NCBI GenBank assembly: GCA_036397995.1
Contig: DASWHX010000202.1
Location: forward strand, 1-34,055
Source: DASWHX01 sp036397995
Lineage (GTDB): Bacteria; Bacteroidota; Bacteroidia; Cytophagales; Cyclobacteriaceae
Length of the DNA stretch: 34,055 bases
Direction: 5' to 3'
The notes beneath the pieces were generated by a model that made no database searches, had not been told where the DNA came from, and worked only from the letters and a program-made list of their open reading frames with translations. Position numbers and translations under genes: made by a program. This document shows positions 1-7,827 of the stretch, piece after piece (within the stretch, counting starts at the first letter, position 1; the number at the start of each line of letters is the position of its first letter).

Positions 1-242
1 TCGGTTGAATGATCATCTACAATTATTACTTCAAAATTTTTGACCGGGTAATCCTGCAGGTTAATAGATTCTATAATTTTAGTAATATTTTCTTCCTCAT
101 TTCGACATGCAATTATTACGGAAATGAAATCATTATATTCGTCAACCTTTTTATTGAATTTTATTCTTCTCCAATTAAAAAGCAGAATAATAAGACATAG
201 TGAATGCAGGACAAAGTAACTAATGACAAATATATTCCACAT
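1..242 (-). CDS. Glycosyltransferase family 2, N-terminal part (runs off the window)
   Basis: The complement of bases 242 to 1 is open for 80 codons from an ATG at 242. It starts with one hydrophobic segment (about residues 3-23), then a basic stretch, then the start of a GT-A fold: SVIIACRNEEENI at about 41-53 and EVIIVDDHST at 71-80. The latter is the nucleotide-sugar-binding strand and first acidic motif of GT2 enzymes. It is therefore a membrane-anchored GT2 that transfers a sugar from an NDP-sugar to a cell-surface glycan or lipid; the acceptor cannot be told. The rest of the gene lies before base 1. It is divergent from ruvC with about 81 bases between them. The hydrophobic N-terminus is common in Bacteroidota GT2 proteins. 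The family is clear; substrate and full length are unknown. Confidence 0.85.
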   Translation of the reverse strand, partial: MWNIFVISYFVLHSLCLIILLFNWRRIKFNKKVDEYNDFISVIIACRNEEENITKIIESINLQDYPVKNFEVIIVDDHST

Positions 243-323
243 GGTTGCTAAAGCAGACTAATGGATTAAAGAATTGATTAAGACCTTAAAATGCAATAAA
301 ATGATTAATTTGAATCAGATAAG

Positions 324-884
324 ATGACAAAAGTTAATAATAATGAAAAAATTATTGTTGGATTAGATCCAGGAACCAGGATAATGGGTTACGCCGCGCT
401 GTTGGTTCAGAATTCCAGGTTGAAATTGCTGCAATATGGAGTTATCAGACTTGAAAAATATTCAGGGTATGAATTGAAGCTTAAAAAAATATTTGAAAGA
501 GTTACAGGTCTTATAGAAGAATTTTCTCCGGATGAGATTGCACTTGAAGCTCCTTTTTACGGGAAGAATGTGCAATCGATGTTAAAATTAGGGCGTGCCC
601 AGGGCGTTGCAATGGCAGCTGCCCTTCATCATCAAATCCCCATTGCAGAATATGCACCTAAAAAAGTGAAGCAATCTGTAACCGGAAACGGAAATGCATC
701 CAAAGAACAGGTGGCCAAAATGATGCAAACTCTTTTAAACATTAAGGAAACACCCAAGCTTTTGGATGCAACGGATGCACTGGCAGTAGCCATCACTCAT
801 TATTTTCAGGCCAGGCCAAAGAAAGGAACTTCGAAAAGCTGGAAAGCATTTATAGCTGATAACCCGGGAAGGATAAAAAGTTGA
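324..884 (+). CDS. ruvC: Crossover junction endodeoxyribonuclease RuvC
   Basis: RuvC resolves Holliday junctions as a dimer working with RuvAB in recombinational repair. The 186-residue protein shows the RNase H-like fold with all four acidic residues: D15 in GLDPGTR, E75 in ALEAPF, and D148 and D151 in DATDAL. The segment YAPKKVKQSVTGNGNASKEQV (split around residues 110-130) is the conserved DNA-contact region. Length is slightly above the usual 160-175 because of a basic C-terminal tail. The ATG at 324 puts the first catalytic Asp at the normal distance. It stands alone on this strand, divergent from the glycosyltransferase and convergent with the HIT gene 10 bases downstream. A TTAATTTG box (305-312), one base off the phylum's promoter consensus, precedes it. 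Confidence 0.97.
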   Translation: MTKVNNNEKIIVGLDPGTRIMGYAALLVQNSRLKLLQYGVIRLEKYSGYELKLKKIFERVTGLIEEFSPDEIALEAPFYGKNVQSMLKLGRAQGVAMAAALHHQIPIAEYAPKKVKQSVTGNGNASKEQVAKMMQTLLNIKETPKLLDATDALAVAITHYFQARPKKGTSKSWKAFIADNPGRIKS

Positions 885-894
885 CGGGCAAGTT

Positions 895-1290
895 TTAATT
901 TAAATTTGATTTAATTTTTGAAGCTATCTCTGCAAGTTCATCATCAGTAGGTTTCAATTTCGGCCGCGTAAAATTAATGTCATTCATAGAATTCAATGGA
1001 ATCAGGTGAATATGGCAATGCGGAACTTCAATTCCTATAACCGCCACACCGATACGCAAACATGGTACCGCTTCTCTAATTGCAGAGGAAACTTTCTTTG
1101 CAAATTCCATTAAGCCTGACAGAGTCTCACTATCAAGATCAAATATATAATCGACTTCTTTTTTGGGGATCACCAATACATGCCCCATAACCAGGGGATT
1201 TATATCAAGAAATGCCAGAAAATGATTAGTCTCCGCCACAATGTGGGCTGGAATTTCGCGATTTACAATTTTTGTGAAAATGGTTGCCAA
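895..1290 (-). CDS. HIT family protein (histidine-triad nucleotide hydrolase)
   Basis: This is a 131-residue histidine-triad protein. The triad H91-C-H93-I-H95 followed by LIPL is the nucleotide-binding and catalytic loop of HINT/HIT hydrolases, which act on purine nucleoside phosphoramidates or dinucleoside polyphosphates. The N-terminal IFTKIVNREIPA and the FLDINPLVMGHVLVIPKK core are typical of the HINT branch. The reading frame has no ATG at the expected place: the start is TTG at 1290-1288, exactly where the family normally begins. It follows the greA stop codon by only 3 bases, so translation is probably coupled to greA. Physiological substrate is unknown, as for most bacterial HIT proteins. 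Confidence 0.93.
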   Translation of the reverse strand: MATIFTKIVNREIPAHIVAETNHFLAFLDINPLVMGHVLVIPKKEVDYIFDLDSETLSGLMEFAKKVSSAIREAVPCLRIGVAVIGIEVPHCHIHLIPLNSMNDINFTRPKLKPTDDELAEIASKIKSNLN

Positions 1291-1293
1291 GTC

Positions 1294-1764
1294 TCAGGAA
1301 ATATCTAAAATTTTGAAATTTATTTTGCCTGCCGGAACCTGAACACTTGCTGACTGCCCCACCTTTTTCCCAAGCAATCCTTTGCCGATTGGTGAATCAA
1401 CAGAAATCTTTCCTTCATTCAAGTCAGCTTCTTCTTCAGCCACTATGGTATAGGTAAATTTTGAACCGTTGTTTTTATTTTGAATTGTCACACTTGATAA
1501 TATCGATACCTTAGACTTGTCAACGGTGGATTGGTCAAGGATTCGGGCATTTCCCAGGATGGTCTCCAATTTGGATATTTTTAATTCAAGCAATCCCTGG
1601 GCATCTTTCGCGGCATCGTACTCAGCATTTTCGCTCAGATCTCCTTTATCCCTTGCGTCGGCTATCTGTTTAGCAATTTCACTCCGACCTTTAGTTTTCA
1701 ATTCCGAAAGTTCCTCTTTCAGTTTTTTAAGTCCTTCTTCGGTGTAATATGATATCTTTCCCAT
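1294..1764 (-). CDS. greA: Transcription elongation factor GreA
   Basis: GreA enters the secondary channel of RNA polymerase and stimulates cleavage of backtracked RNA. The 156-residue protein has the usual two parts: an N-terminal coiled-coil finger (about 8-75) with the conserved tip GDLSENAEYD, in which D42 and E45 correspond to the catalytic acidic pair, and a C-terminal FKBP-like globular domain ending in GKINFKILDI. Length matches the family (about 158). The ATG at 1764 is the only sensible start. It is the first gene of a two-gene unit with the HIT protein. A 16-base inverted repeat GTTATA-AAAG-TATAAC lies about 92 bases upstream (1856-1871), in the region where a promoter would sit. 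Confidence 0.97.
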   Translation of the reverse strand: MGKISYYTEEGLKKLKEELSELKTKGRSEIAKQIADARDKGDLSENAEYDAAKDAQGLLELKISKLETILGNARILDQSTVDKSKVSILSSVTIQNKNNGSKFTYTIVAEEEADLNEGKISVDSPIGKGLLGKKVGQSASVQVPAGKINFKILDIS

Positions 1765-1855
1765 GATTGTATTTTGATAAGTCCTTATAAAAAAAAATAC
1801 GGCCTCAATGAAACCGTTATCATTTGATTGTTAGTTATTTATTAAGCTAATTTAA

Positions 1856-1871
1856 GTTATAAAAGTATAAC
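1856..1871. repeat. Small inverted repeat between pentapeptide gene and greA
   Basis: GTTATA and TATAAC form a perfect 6-bp inverted repeat around a 4-base loop. The right part belongs to the 12-mer AAAAGTATAACA (1861-1872), which recurs exactly at 2771-2782, upstream of the pentapeptide-repeat gene. Read on the - strand the shared word is TGTTATACTTTT, close to a promoter -7 box (TAnnTTTG). It may therefore be a promoter or operator element used twice, for greA and for the pentapeptide gene. The region is AT-rich, so chance is possible. Confidence 0.4.
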
Positions 1872-1891
1872 AGGCAAGCACTTGAGGCTAA

Positions 1892-2749
1892 TTAACCTAC
1901 TTTCATAGGTCGTTCAATGCCAAGTAATTCAGGGAATTGGAGTTCCATCTCAATAGCAATTTCAGGATCCAGTTTAGCCTGGTAAAGAGTTTTGGCCTTT
2001 GAAAGCTGTTCCACAGTAATTCCGGTTGCCGACCTTAGGTCTGCTTTATACAAACTTGCATTTTCCAGATTTGCACCGGTTAAATGTGTACCCGAAAGGT
2101 CTGCTTCCATCAGGAAGGCATTTACAAAATTGGCTTTTATAAGAAAGCTGTTACGTAAGTTGGTTTTTATCAGGAAGGCATCTTTAAAATTCGCACCACC
2201 TGCATAAGAATCCGAAAGGTCTGCCTGGTTAAGATTCGCGTTTTCGAAACAAGTTTGATTTAGCCGGGTTTTTTTAAGATTAGCCTGGATAAGAAATGAG
2301 TTTCGGATATTGGCAGAATTAAGGTTGGATTCTTCCAGGTCAATATGGTTGAGGTTGGTTCTGGCCAGGTATGTTTCAACCAAATCAATCCTGAAAATGT
2401 TGTGGCGATTCAATCTTTTAATATTTCCGACGGTTCTAAACGCGGCTTCCTCAGATTCCCATAATCTAAAGTCATCAATTTCATCTCTGTACGTTCTGAT
2501 GCGCTGTCGAACTTCCCCCCTACGGTTCAACCAGAAAATCAAAATACCAATCACCGCAATGTCGAAAATCATTCCGTGTGCTTCAGCCAAAATTTGGGCA
2601 TAGAAGTTTTTAAAATCTCCCAGATAATAAGGAAGACTCATGCCGATTACCAAAATGGCAGTTAAAAGCAAAACTATAAACGAGGTGAGTATTGGCTTTT
2701 CTGAAATTTTTGATAAGGTTTCATAAAGTCGAAAGAATTGCTTTGCCAT
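1892..2749 (-). CDS. Membrane-anchored pentapeptide-repeat protein
   Basis: This 285-residue protein has two predicted membrane helices (about 20-42 and 58-75), a charged linker (76-115), and about 25 pentapeptide repeats of the A(N/D)LXX type between about 117 and 242, for example ANLNQ ADLSD and ANLEN ASLYK ADLRS. Such repeats fold into a right-handed four-sided beta-helix. The tail GITVEQLSKAKTLYQAKLDPEI is a common end of these proteins. Some soluble pentapeptide proteins (Qnr, MfpA) mimic DNA and protect gyrase, but the membrane anchor argues against that here. The helix is expected on the cytoplasmic side, since both ends of a two-helix hairpin face inward. Function is unknown. It is monocistronic, with a 127-base gap to greA and a 93-base gap to the next upstream gene. 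Confidence 0.85.
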   Translation of the reverse strand: MAKQFFRLYETLSKISEKPILTSFIVLLLTAILVIGMSLPYYLGDFKNFYAQILAEAHGMIFDIAVIGILIFWLNRRGEVRQRIRTYRDEIDDFRLWESEEAAFRTVGNIKRLNRHNIFRIDLVETYLARTNLNHIDLEESNLNSANIRNSFLIQANLKKTRLNQTCFENANLNQADLSDSYAGGANFKDAFLIKTNLRNSFLIKANFVNAFLMEADLSGTHLTGANLENASLYKADLRSATGITVEQLSKAKTLYQAKLDPEIAIEMELQFPELLGIERPMKVG

Positions 2750-2842
2750 TGCCAGATCGAATTACAGCCGAAAAGTATAACAATTAATTAATATAATTCA
2801 ATATTATACCATCTGGCTGCTGATAAGTAATGGAATAACAGG

Positions 2843-3775
2843 TTATTCTGATAGATAATTCTTGATTTTATTTATAAGAACTTCATTAATTCTTACATAG
2901 GACTGGTGCGACCAGCCGGCAATATGAGGAGTGATTATAATTTTCCTTGAATTAATGATTTCCTTTAAAATCTCCATTTCAATGGCATTTAAGGCATCAA
3001 ATTTCTCATTTTCCAATACATCGAGCGCCGCTCCCAGGATTGCATTTTGATCCAAATAATACTTCAATGCTTTCAATGAAACAATTTCGCCTCTGGCAGT
3101 ATTAATTAAGTAGAAAGGTTTCTTGAATTTTTGAATGAAAGTCTCATTGACCAGATGTCTGGTTTCCTGGGTTAGGGGTATATGCAAGCTGAGCACATCT
3201 GTTTTATTAAAAATAGTCTTAAGCGGAACTAAACGGACGAAGTCTTCAGCAATCTCATTCTTGTATTTATCATAAGCAATAATCTCCACTCCGAATGATT
3301 TGAGTCTGTGAGCCACCGCCTGTCCCATGTTTCCATAGCCAAATATCGCAACGGTTTTTCCCATTAACTCTTCTCCCCTGTTTGCTTCCCTGTTCCATTG
3401 CAAAGATTTTACTTCATGGCTGGCCAGATGGATCTTATTAAGCAGGGAAAGGAGAAGTCCTACAGTGTGTTCGGCAAGCGTATCCCGGTTTCCTTCCGGC
3501 GCATTAATGATTTTTATACCTCTGGTCTCAAGTTCATCAGTATCTAAATTATCCGTTCCGGCTCCGGCCCTGGCAACAAATTTTAAATTTGGAGCCTGGT
3601 CTAAAAAGGTTTTATCAACGCTGACTTTACTTCGAACAATTAATCCTTCATAAGTTCCGATAATTTGTAAAATTTCTGATTGGTTAATTTCAGGGAAATA
3701 GTCAACTTCTAACCCTAGTCCTTCCAGGGCTGGGGCAATACTAGGATGCATTTTATCAATGATGATACACTTCAC
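2843..3775 (-). CDS. D-2-hydroxyacid dehydrogenase (phosphoglycerate dehydrogenase-like)
   Basis: This 310-residue NAD-dependent dehydrogenase has the split substrate/cofactor fold of the D-2-hydroxyacid family. The Rossmann motif is G146-Y-G-N-M-G151 with D169 at the end of the second strand, which favours NAD. The catalytic set is R228 (NTARGEIV), E257 (DVLENE) and H284 (PHIAGWS). RAGAGTDNLD near 69-78 resembles the SerA substrate loop. It lacks a C-terminal ACT domain, so it is the short, non-serine-feedback type. 3-Phosphoglycerate dehydrogenase (serine synthesis) is the best guess; 4-phosphoerythronate dehydrogenase (PdxB role) is an alternative, since pdxA lies nearby. Start is GTG at 3775, 14 bases after the mgtE stop, in the rsmA-mgtE operon. 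Confidence 0.85.
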   Translation of the reverse strand: MKCIIIDKMHPSIAPALEGLGLEVDYFPEINQSEILQIIGTYEGLIVRSKVSVDKTFLDQAPNLKFVARAGAGTDNLDTDELETRGIKIINAPEGNRDTLAEHTVGLLLSLLNKIHLASHEVKSLQWNREANRGEELMGKTVAIFGYGNMGQAVAHRLKSFGVEIIAYDKYKNEIAEDFVRLVPLKTIFNKTDVLSLHIPLTQETRHLVNETFIQKFKKPFYLINTARGEIVSLKALKYYLDQNAILGAALDVLENEKFDALNAIEMEILKEIINSRKIIITPHIAGWSHQSYVRINEVLINKIKNYLSE

Positions 3776-3789
3776 AGGAATCCAGATTT

Positions 3790-5160
3790 CTAAAAATTAT
3801 ACATAAAGTGTGCAACAGTAAAGTATATCGCCAATCCTATCAGGTCAATGAACGTTGTAATGAAAGGTCCGGATGCAAGAGCGGGATTAATATTCATTTT
3901 ATCCAATATTAGCGGGATAAGTGTTCCCAGTATAGAAGCCAGTAGTACAACTGTGAAAAGAGCAACGCTCACTACAAAGGAAAGCTTCATATCATGGTCT
4001 ATCAGCCAAACCAGACCTGATACAAAAAGACTTAGCAGGATTCCATTGATGAGAGCTACAAGCAGGGTCTTCATGAGCTTATTTGTCAGACTCTGCGAAA
4101 AGGCAGGTGGATTTGCCAGGCTTTGTACAACCAGGGCAGAGGATTGGATTCCAACGTTTCCCCCGGTGGCCATTATCAATGGAATGAAAAAAGCGATGGC
4201 CGTGAGTTCAATTAAATCTTCCTCAAAGACACCAATTACTTTCGCTCCAAGAATTCCTCCAACCAGGCCAATTACCAGCCAGGGTAGCCGCGCCCTGGAG
4301 AGCATCCAAATGCTGTCATCTTCTTCCACATCTTCGGAAATACCGGACATTAACTGCCGCTCTTCTTCGATTTGTTCAGAAATTACATCAACAATATCAT
4401 CAATAGTAATTCTACCCAACAACTTTCCCTGGACGTTAATTACGGGCAGTGATTCAAGATCGTACTTCCTCATTACCGACGCAGCTTCCTCTTTGCTGTC
4501 GTAAGTCATTACAGAAATAAGGTCCTCATCATAAATTTCGGTCACCGGTGTATTGTCGCTTGACAATAATATTTTTTTGAGGGGCACTCTTCCTACAAGA
4601 ATGCCTTTATCATTAACCACATAGACTGAATAAATTTTATGAACAATTTCGGCTTGTTTCCGGATCTCTTCAATACATTGAAATACTGACCAGTTATCAT
4701 TGGCTTTAATTATTTCTTTGGCCATCAATCCGCCGGCACAATTTTCTTCGTACCGCAAAAGCTCAATTATATTCGATGCCTTTTCTTTATTATCAATTTC
4801 CGCTATTATTTCCTCCCGGGTCTTTACAGGAAGTTCCATAATGATATCGGCAGCATCATCACTTTCAAGACGCGAAACAATTGAAGCGATTTGGGCGGAG
4901 CTGAATACTTTCAGAACATCTGCAATTACATCTTCATCAAGCTCACTGATAACTTCGGCCTGAATTTCCGGGGTTAGTTGATCAATAATGAACTTTGATT
5001 CATCAACATTGAGTTCATAGATTAGTTCAGTAAGATCTACCGGATTTATTCCTTCCAGAGACTCCTTAATATATGGAGCATTTCCGGACTGGATAGCTTC
5101 TCTAAGCCCATTCAGATATTCTTTGGTAAGTTCAAATTGAAGTTTTACCTTTTCTTCCAT
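3790..5160 (-). CDS. mgtE: Magnesium transporter MgtE
   Basis: MgtE is a homodimeric Mg2+ channel gated by cytosolic Mg2+. The 456 residues show the three expected parts: an N-terminal superhelical MgtE_N domain rich in acidic residues (about 20-125), a pair of CBS domains (about 130-255, with VYVVNDKGILVGRVPL and LPVINVQGKLLGRITIDD), and a membrane domain with five helices (about 285-455). The pore segment PLIMATGGNVGIQSSALVV is intact. Length equals the family norm. Its ATG lies 16 bases inside rsmA, so the two genes are translationally coupled. No Mg2+-sensing leader can sit directly in front of it, so sensing is likely through the protein's own acidic and CBS domains. Confidence 0.96.
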   Translation of the reverse strand: MEEKVKLQFELTKEYLNGLREAIQSGNAPYIKESLEGINPVDLTELIYELNVDESKFIIDQLTPEIQAEVISELDEDVIADVLKVFSSAQIASIVSRLESDDAADIIMELPVKTREEIIAEIDNKEKASNIIELLRYEENCAGGLMAKEIIKANDNWSVFQCIEEIRKQAEIVHKIYSVYVVNDKGILVGRVPLKKILLSSDNTPVTEIYDEDLISVMTYDSKEEAASVMRKYDLESLPVINVQGKLLGRITIDDIVDVISEQIEEERQLMSGISEDVEEDDSIWMLSRARLPWLVIGLVGGILGAKVIGVFEEDLIELTAIAFFIPLIMATGGNVGIQSSALVVQSLANPPAFSQSLTNKLMKTLLVALINGILLSLFVSGLVWLIDHDMKLSFVVSVALFTVVLLASILGTLIPLILDKMNINPALASGPFITTFIDLIGLAIYFTVAHFMYNF

Positions 5161-5921
5161 TCCTCAACCTGTTTGGTTAGTTTCTCAAAATCCTTGACAC
5201 TCAGCTGTTCAGCCCGTTTACTCATAAACTCAGAAGACCTAAACTGATCGGGCAAATTTATTGGTTTTAGTGCGTTCCACAAGGTCTTACGCCGGTTTTG
5301 AAACCCTTGCTTAACCAACCGGCGGAACAAAACTTCATCACAATCAAGATTTGTAGTATTGTTTCGCTTTAACCGTATTATCGAAGATTGCACTTTCGGC
5401 GGTGGACGGAATGATCCGGGCGACACCTCAAAGAGCAGTTCAACATCATAATAAGCCTGAACAAGAACACTGAGAATTCCATATTCCTTTGAGCCTTCCG
5501 CGGAAGCAATTCGTCTCGCAACTTCCTTTTGCAACATCCCAACTACTTCCATTACTTTTTCTTTGTGTTCCAGGATTTTGAAAAAAATTTGCGATGAAAT
5601 GTTATAAGGAAAATTACCAATTATGCCTAGTGAGGATGGAAATTCTGCCAGATCCAGTTTTAAGAAATCTCCTTCAATCAAGGTGAACTTATTTACATCA
5701 AAATTTTCCTTAAGAAAAATAATGGATTCTTTGTCCAGTTCAACAGCAATTAATTTTCCTCTCTTCAATTCCATTAATCTGGCGGTCAACACGCCGGTTC
5801 CAGGTCCTACTTCCACCACAGTGTTATAGTTATTGTGAAAAGAGAGCGAGTTCACAATTTTGTCTGCCACTCCCTGGTTAATTAGAAAATGTTGTCCGAA
5901 TCTCTTCTTTGCAAAAACCAT
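5145..5921 (-). CDS. rsmA: 16S rRNA (adenine1518/1519-N6)-dimethyltransferase RsmA (KsgA)
   Basis: RsmA dimethylates two adjacent adenosines in the helix-45 loop of 16S rRNA late in 30S assembly; loss gives kasugamycin resistance. In the 258 residues the family signature KRFGQHFL is at 6-13, the SAM motif I EVGPGTG at 37-43, the acidic E61/D63 pair at the adenosine site, and the catalytic motif NFPYNIS at 103-109 (usually NLPY). The C-terminal helical domain ends in EEWKKR. ATG at 5921 is the family start. It is first in an operon with mgtE (16-base overlap) and a hydroxyacid dehydrogenase, and is divergent from pdxA, whose homologue is a same-strand neighbour of ksgA in E. coli. Confidence 0.97.
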   Translation of the reverse strand: MVFAKKRFGQHFLINQGVADKIVNSLSFHNNYNTVVEVGPGTGVLTARLMELKRGKLIAVELDKESIIFLKENFDVNKFTLIEGDFLKLDLAEFPSSLGIIGNFPYNISSQIFFKILEHKEKVMEVVGMLQKEVARRIASAEGSKEYGILSVLVQAYYDVELLFEVSPGSFRPPPKVQSSIIRLKRNNTTNLDCDEVLFRRLVKQGFQNRRKTLWNALKPINLPDQFRSSEFMSKRAEQLSVKDFEKLTKQVEEWKKR

Positions 5922-6015
5922 AATATACCGGTAAATCTAAGTATTGCTAAGCCTCCACCCCGCCGTTTTGAAATTAATTATCAAATTTGAATTAACTTGG
6001 TTATAAAAAAAGATA

Positions 6016-7032
6016 ATGAGCGACAAGAGGATCAAACCATATATCGGAATTACAATTGGTGATTTAAATGGAATAGGACCTGAAGTCATTATCAAAGCGT
6101 TAAGTGCCCAAAAAATTCTTGATTTTTTTAACCCGGTAATTTATGGCTCCGGAAAAGTAATTTCCTATTACAGAAAATTATTGGATTTGAATGATTTTAA
6201 CTTTGCACAGATAAAAGATGAACAATTAATTCCTAAAAGAGTAAATGTTGTTAATTGCTGGCAAGATAATTTCGAAATCAAGCCAGGTTTTGGAGATGAA
6301 GAAAGCGGGAAATTCGCGTTCCTGGCATTAAAAAGAGCCTGTGAAGATCTGAAGAGTCAGAAAATTCATGCAATGGTTACAGGTCCGATAAATAAGGAAA
6401 AAATGCCCAGGGAAGAATTTAATTCCGTGGGCCACACTGAATTTATCAGTAGTTTCTTTGAGGTTAAAGAAACGCTGATGTTCCTGGTTAGTGAACAAAC
6501 AAGAGTAGGACTGGTAACCGGTCATATTCCTCTTAAAGACGTTGCCATGAAGATTACAAAATCTGGTATTGAGTCGAAATTGAGGGTAATGGAGAAGTCT
6601 TTGATCAATGATTTTGGAATTTCGAAACCCAGAATCGCAGTTTTAGGCTTAAATCCGCACGCGGGTGAGAATGGTTTGCTCGGAGTTGAGGAGAACAACA
6701 TAATTTCTCCGGTAATAAAAGATTTTAAAGAACACGGCAAGTTGGTATTTGGACCCTTTCCTGGAGATGGTTTTTTTGGCTCAGGTCAATATGTTCAATA
6801 TGATGGAGTTTTAGCCATGTACCACGACCAGGGGTTAATTGGATTTAAAACCATTGCCTTTGGGAGTGGAGTAAACTTTACAGCTGGACTCGGTGTAATT
6901 AGAACCTCTCCTGACCATGGAACCGCTTACTCAATAGCCGGCAAAAACAAGGCCGATGAGAGCTCAATGCGGGCTGCCATGATGCTCGCCTATGACATCG
7001 CCCTAAGAAGGTTTGAAATGGTTGAGAACTAG
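6016..7032 (+). CDS. pdxA: 4-hydroxythreonine-4-phosphate dehydrogenase PdxA
   Basis: PdxA oxidises 4-phosphohydroxy-L-threonine with NAD(P)+; the product condenses with deoxyxylulose 5-phosphate (PdxJ) to give pyridoxine 5'-phosphate. The 338 residues have the opening GITIGDLNGIGPE (11-23), substrate residues H140-T141 in VGHTEF, and the three metal ligands H170 (TGHIPL), H215 (NPHAGE) and H270 (YHDQG), with GPFPGDGFF at 246-254 and RTSPDHGTAY at 296-305. All catalytic positions are present. It shows the organism uses the DXP-dependent vitamin B6 route. The ATG at 6016 follows a 94-base divergent gap shared with rsmA. The next gene starts 74 bases later from its own promoter. Confidence 0.97.
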   Translation: MSDKRIKPYIGITIGDLNGIGPEVIIKALSAQKILDFFNPVIYGSGKVISYYRKLLDLNDFNFAQIKDEQLIPKRVNVVNCWQDNFEIKPGFGDEESGKFAFLALKRACEDLKSQKIHAMVTGPINKEKMPREEFNSVGHTEFISSFFEVKETLMFLVSEQTRVGLVTGHIPLKDVAMKITKSGIESKLRVMEKSLINDFGISKPRIAVLGLNPHAGENGLLGVEENNIISPVIKDFKEHGKLVFGPFPGDGFFGSGQYVQYDGVLAMYHDQGLIGFKTIAFGSGVNFTAGLGVIRTSPDHGTAYSIAGKNKADESSMRAAMMLAYDIALRRFEMVEN

Positions 7033-7076
7033 GCCATAATTACCTCTTTACTTGGTATTTATTTGAATTATCTTTT

Positions 7077-7085
7077 TAAATTTGC
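7077..7085 (+). promoter_or_regulatory. Promoter -7 box for the yceD-rpmF-plsX-fabH genes
   Basis: TAAATTTGC is an exact match to the Bacteroidota -7 element TAnnTTTG(C). A TTGG lies at 7052-7055, 21 bases upstream, within the spacing seen for the -33 element of this phylum. The box ends 22 bases before the TTG start of the DUF177 gene, giving a predicted leader of about 15 bases and no ribosome-binding site. A stop codon at 7077-7079 shows the frame cannot begin earlier. Confidence 0.6.
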
Positions 7086-7106
7086 GCCTTATTTGGCTTT
7101 TGGGAA

Positions 7107-7652
7107 TTGGGAAGAAACCGGGACTATACGATTGATATTTATAAATTAAGCAATACCCGGCATGATTATCATTTTGTTTTCGAAGATTCGTTTTTTGGAG
7201 AGTTTGAAAATAGCGTGATAACAAAGGGTAAGGGTGAAATTGATGTTGAACTTGACAAATCACCCACGTTCATAAAGGTGGATTTCAGGATCATAGGTTC
7301 AGTTGAGCTAATATGCGATCGTTCCAATGACCTATATGATTTCCCGTTTGACACCAAAGGGGAGATTATTTTAAAGTTTGGTGAGAATACGGATGAAATA
7401 AGTGACACCATAGAAATAATTCCCTGGGAAACTCAGCGGATTGATTTGGCTCAGTACATTTATGAATTTATTGGACTTGCCGTACCGATGAAAAAATTAC
7501 ATCCCCGGTACTCTAATGACGATGAAACGGATGGTATTGTGTTTTCAACAGAAATTGAAAAAGACCAAACCGAAAAGAATGAAATTGACCCAAGGTGGTC
7601 AAAATTAGGTAAACTGAAGAATTTAAAAGAAAAGAAAAATGGCGCATCCTAA
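7107..7652 (+). CDS. DUF177 protein, YceD-type (23S rRNA accumulation factor)
   Basis: This 181-residue protein has the features of the YceD/DUF177 family, whose E. coli member is needed for 23S rRNA accumulation and whose gene stands directly before rpmF. The core includes KSPTFIKVDFRIIGSVELIC (split around 50-70), GEIILKFGE near 85-93, and the acidic IDLAQYIYEFIGLAVPMKKLHP segment (112-132) that marks the family. The usual Cys pair is reduced to one Cys in ELICDRS. The start is TTG at 7107; no ATG is available, a stop lies at 7077, and the sequence after the TTG (GRNRDYTIDI) matches the normal N-terminus. Its end overlaps rpmF by 14 bases, as expected for coupling. Confidence 0.85.
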   Translation: MGRNRDYTIDIYKLSNTRHDYHFVFEDSFFGEFENSVITKGKGEIDVELDKSPTFIKVDFRIIGSVELICDRSNDLYDFPFDTKGEIILKFGENTDEISDTIEIIPWETQRIDLAQYIYEFIGLAVPMKKLHPRYSNDDETDGIVFSTEIEKDQTEKNEIDPRWSKLGKLKNLKEKKNGAS

Positions 7653-7824
7653 ACGCAAAATTTCAAAAACGCGAAGAGACAAAAGAAGAACCCATTATAA
7701 AGCATATGTAAAGACCTACATGGAATGCTCCAATTGTGGAGCACCGGTCTTATATCACAGAGTGTGCTCAGAATGCGGATATTATAGGGGCAAGCAAGCT
7801 GTTGAAGTTGAAGCAACAGCCTAA
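7639..7824 (+). CDS. rpmF: 50S ribosomal protein L32
   Basis: This is a 61-residue ribosomal protein of the large subunit. The N-terminus MAHPKRKISKTRRDKRR is the conserved basic rRNA-binding arm (with the standard MAxPKRK start), followed by a zinc ribbon with four cysteines C30-C33 and C43-C46 (CSNC...CSEC). It is thus the zinc-binding form, and a zinc-free paralogue may exist elsewhere. The ATG at 7639 lies 14 bases inside the DUF177 gene and plsX starts 3 bases after its stop, the same order as in many bacteria (yceD-rpmF-plsX-fabH). Confidence 0.98.
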   Translation: MAHPKRKISKTRRDKRRTHYKAYVKTYMECSNCGAPVLYHRVCSECGYYRGKQAVEVEATA

Positions 7825-7827
7825 TTA

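Noticed and set aside
1801..1817. ACGG...CCGT stem next to a poly-A run upstream of greA, considered as a terminator
   Set aside because: The stem is only about four base pairs with a 9-base loop, too weak to support a terminator.
1892..2749. Pentapeptide protein considered as a Qnr-type gyrase protection protein
   Set aside because: Two membrane helices precede the repeats, and the C-terminal dimer helix expected for Qnr is not evident.
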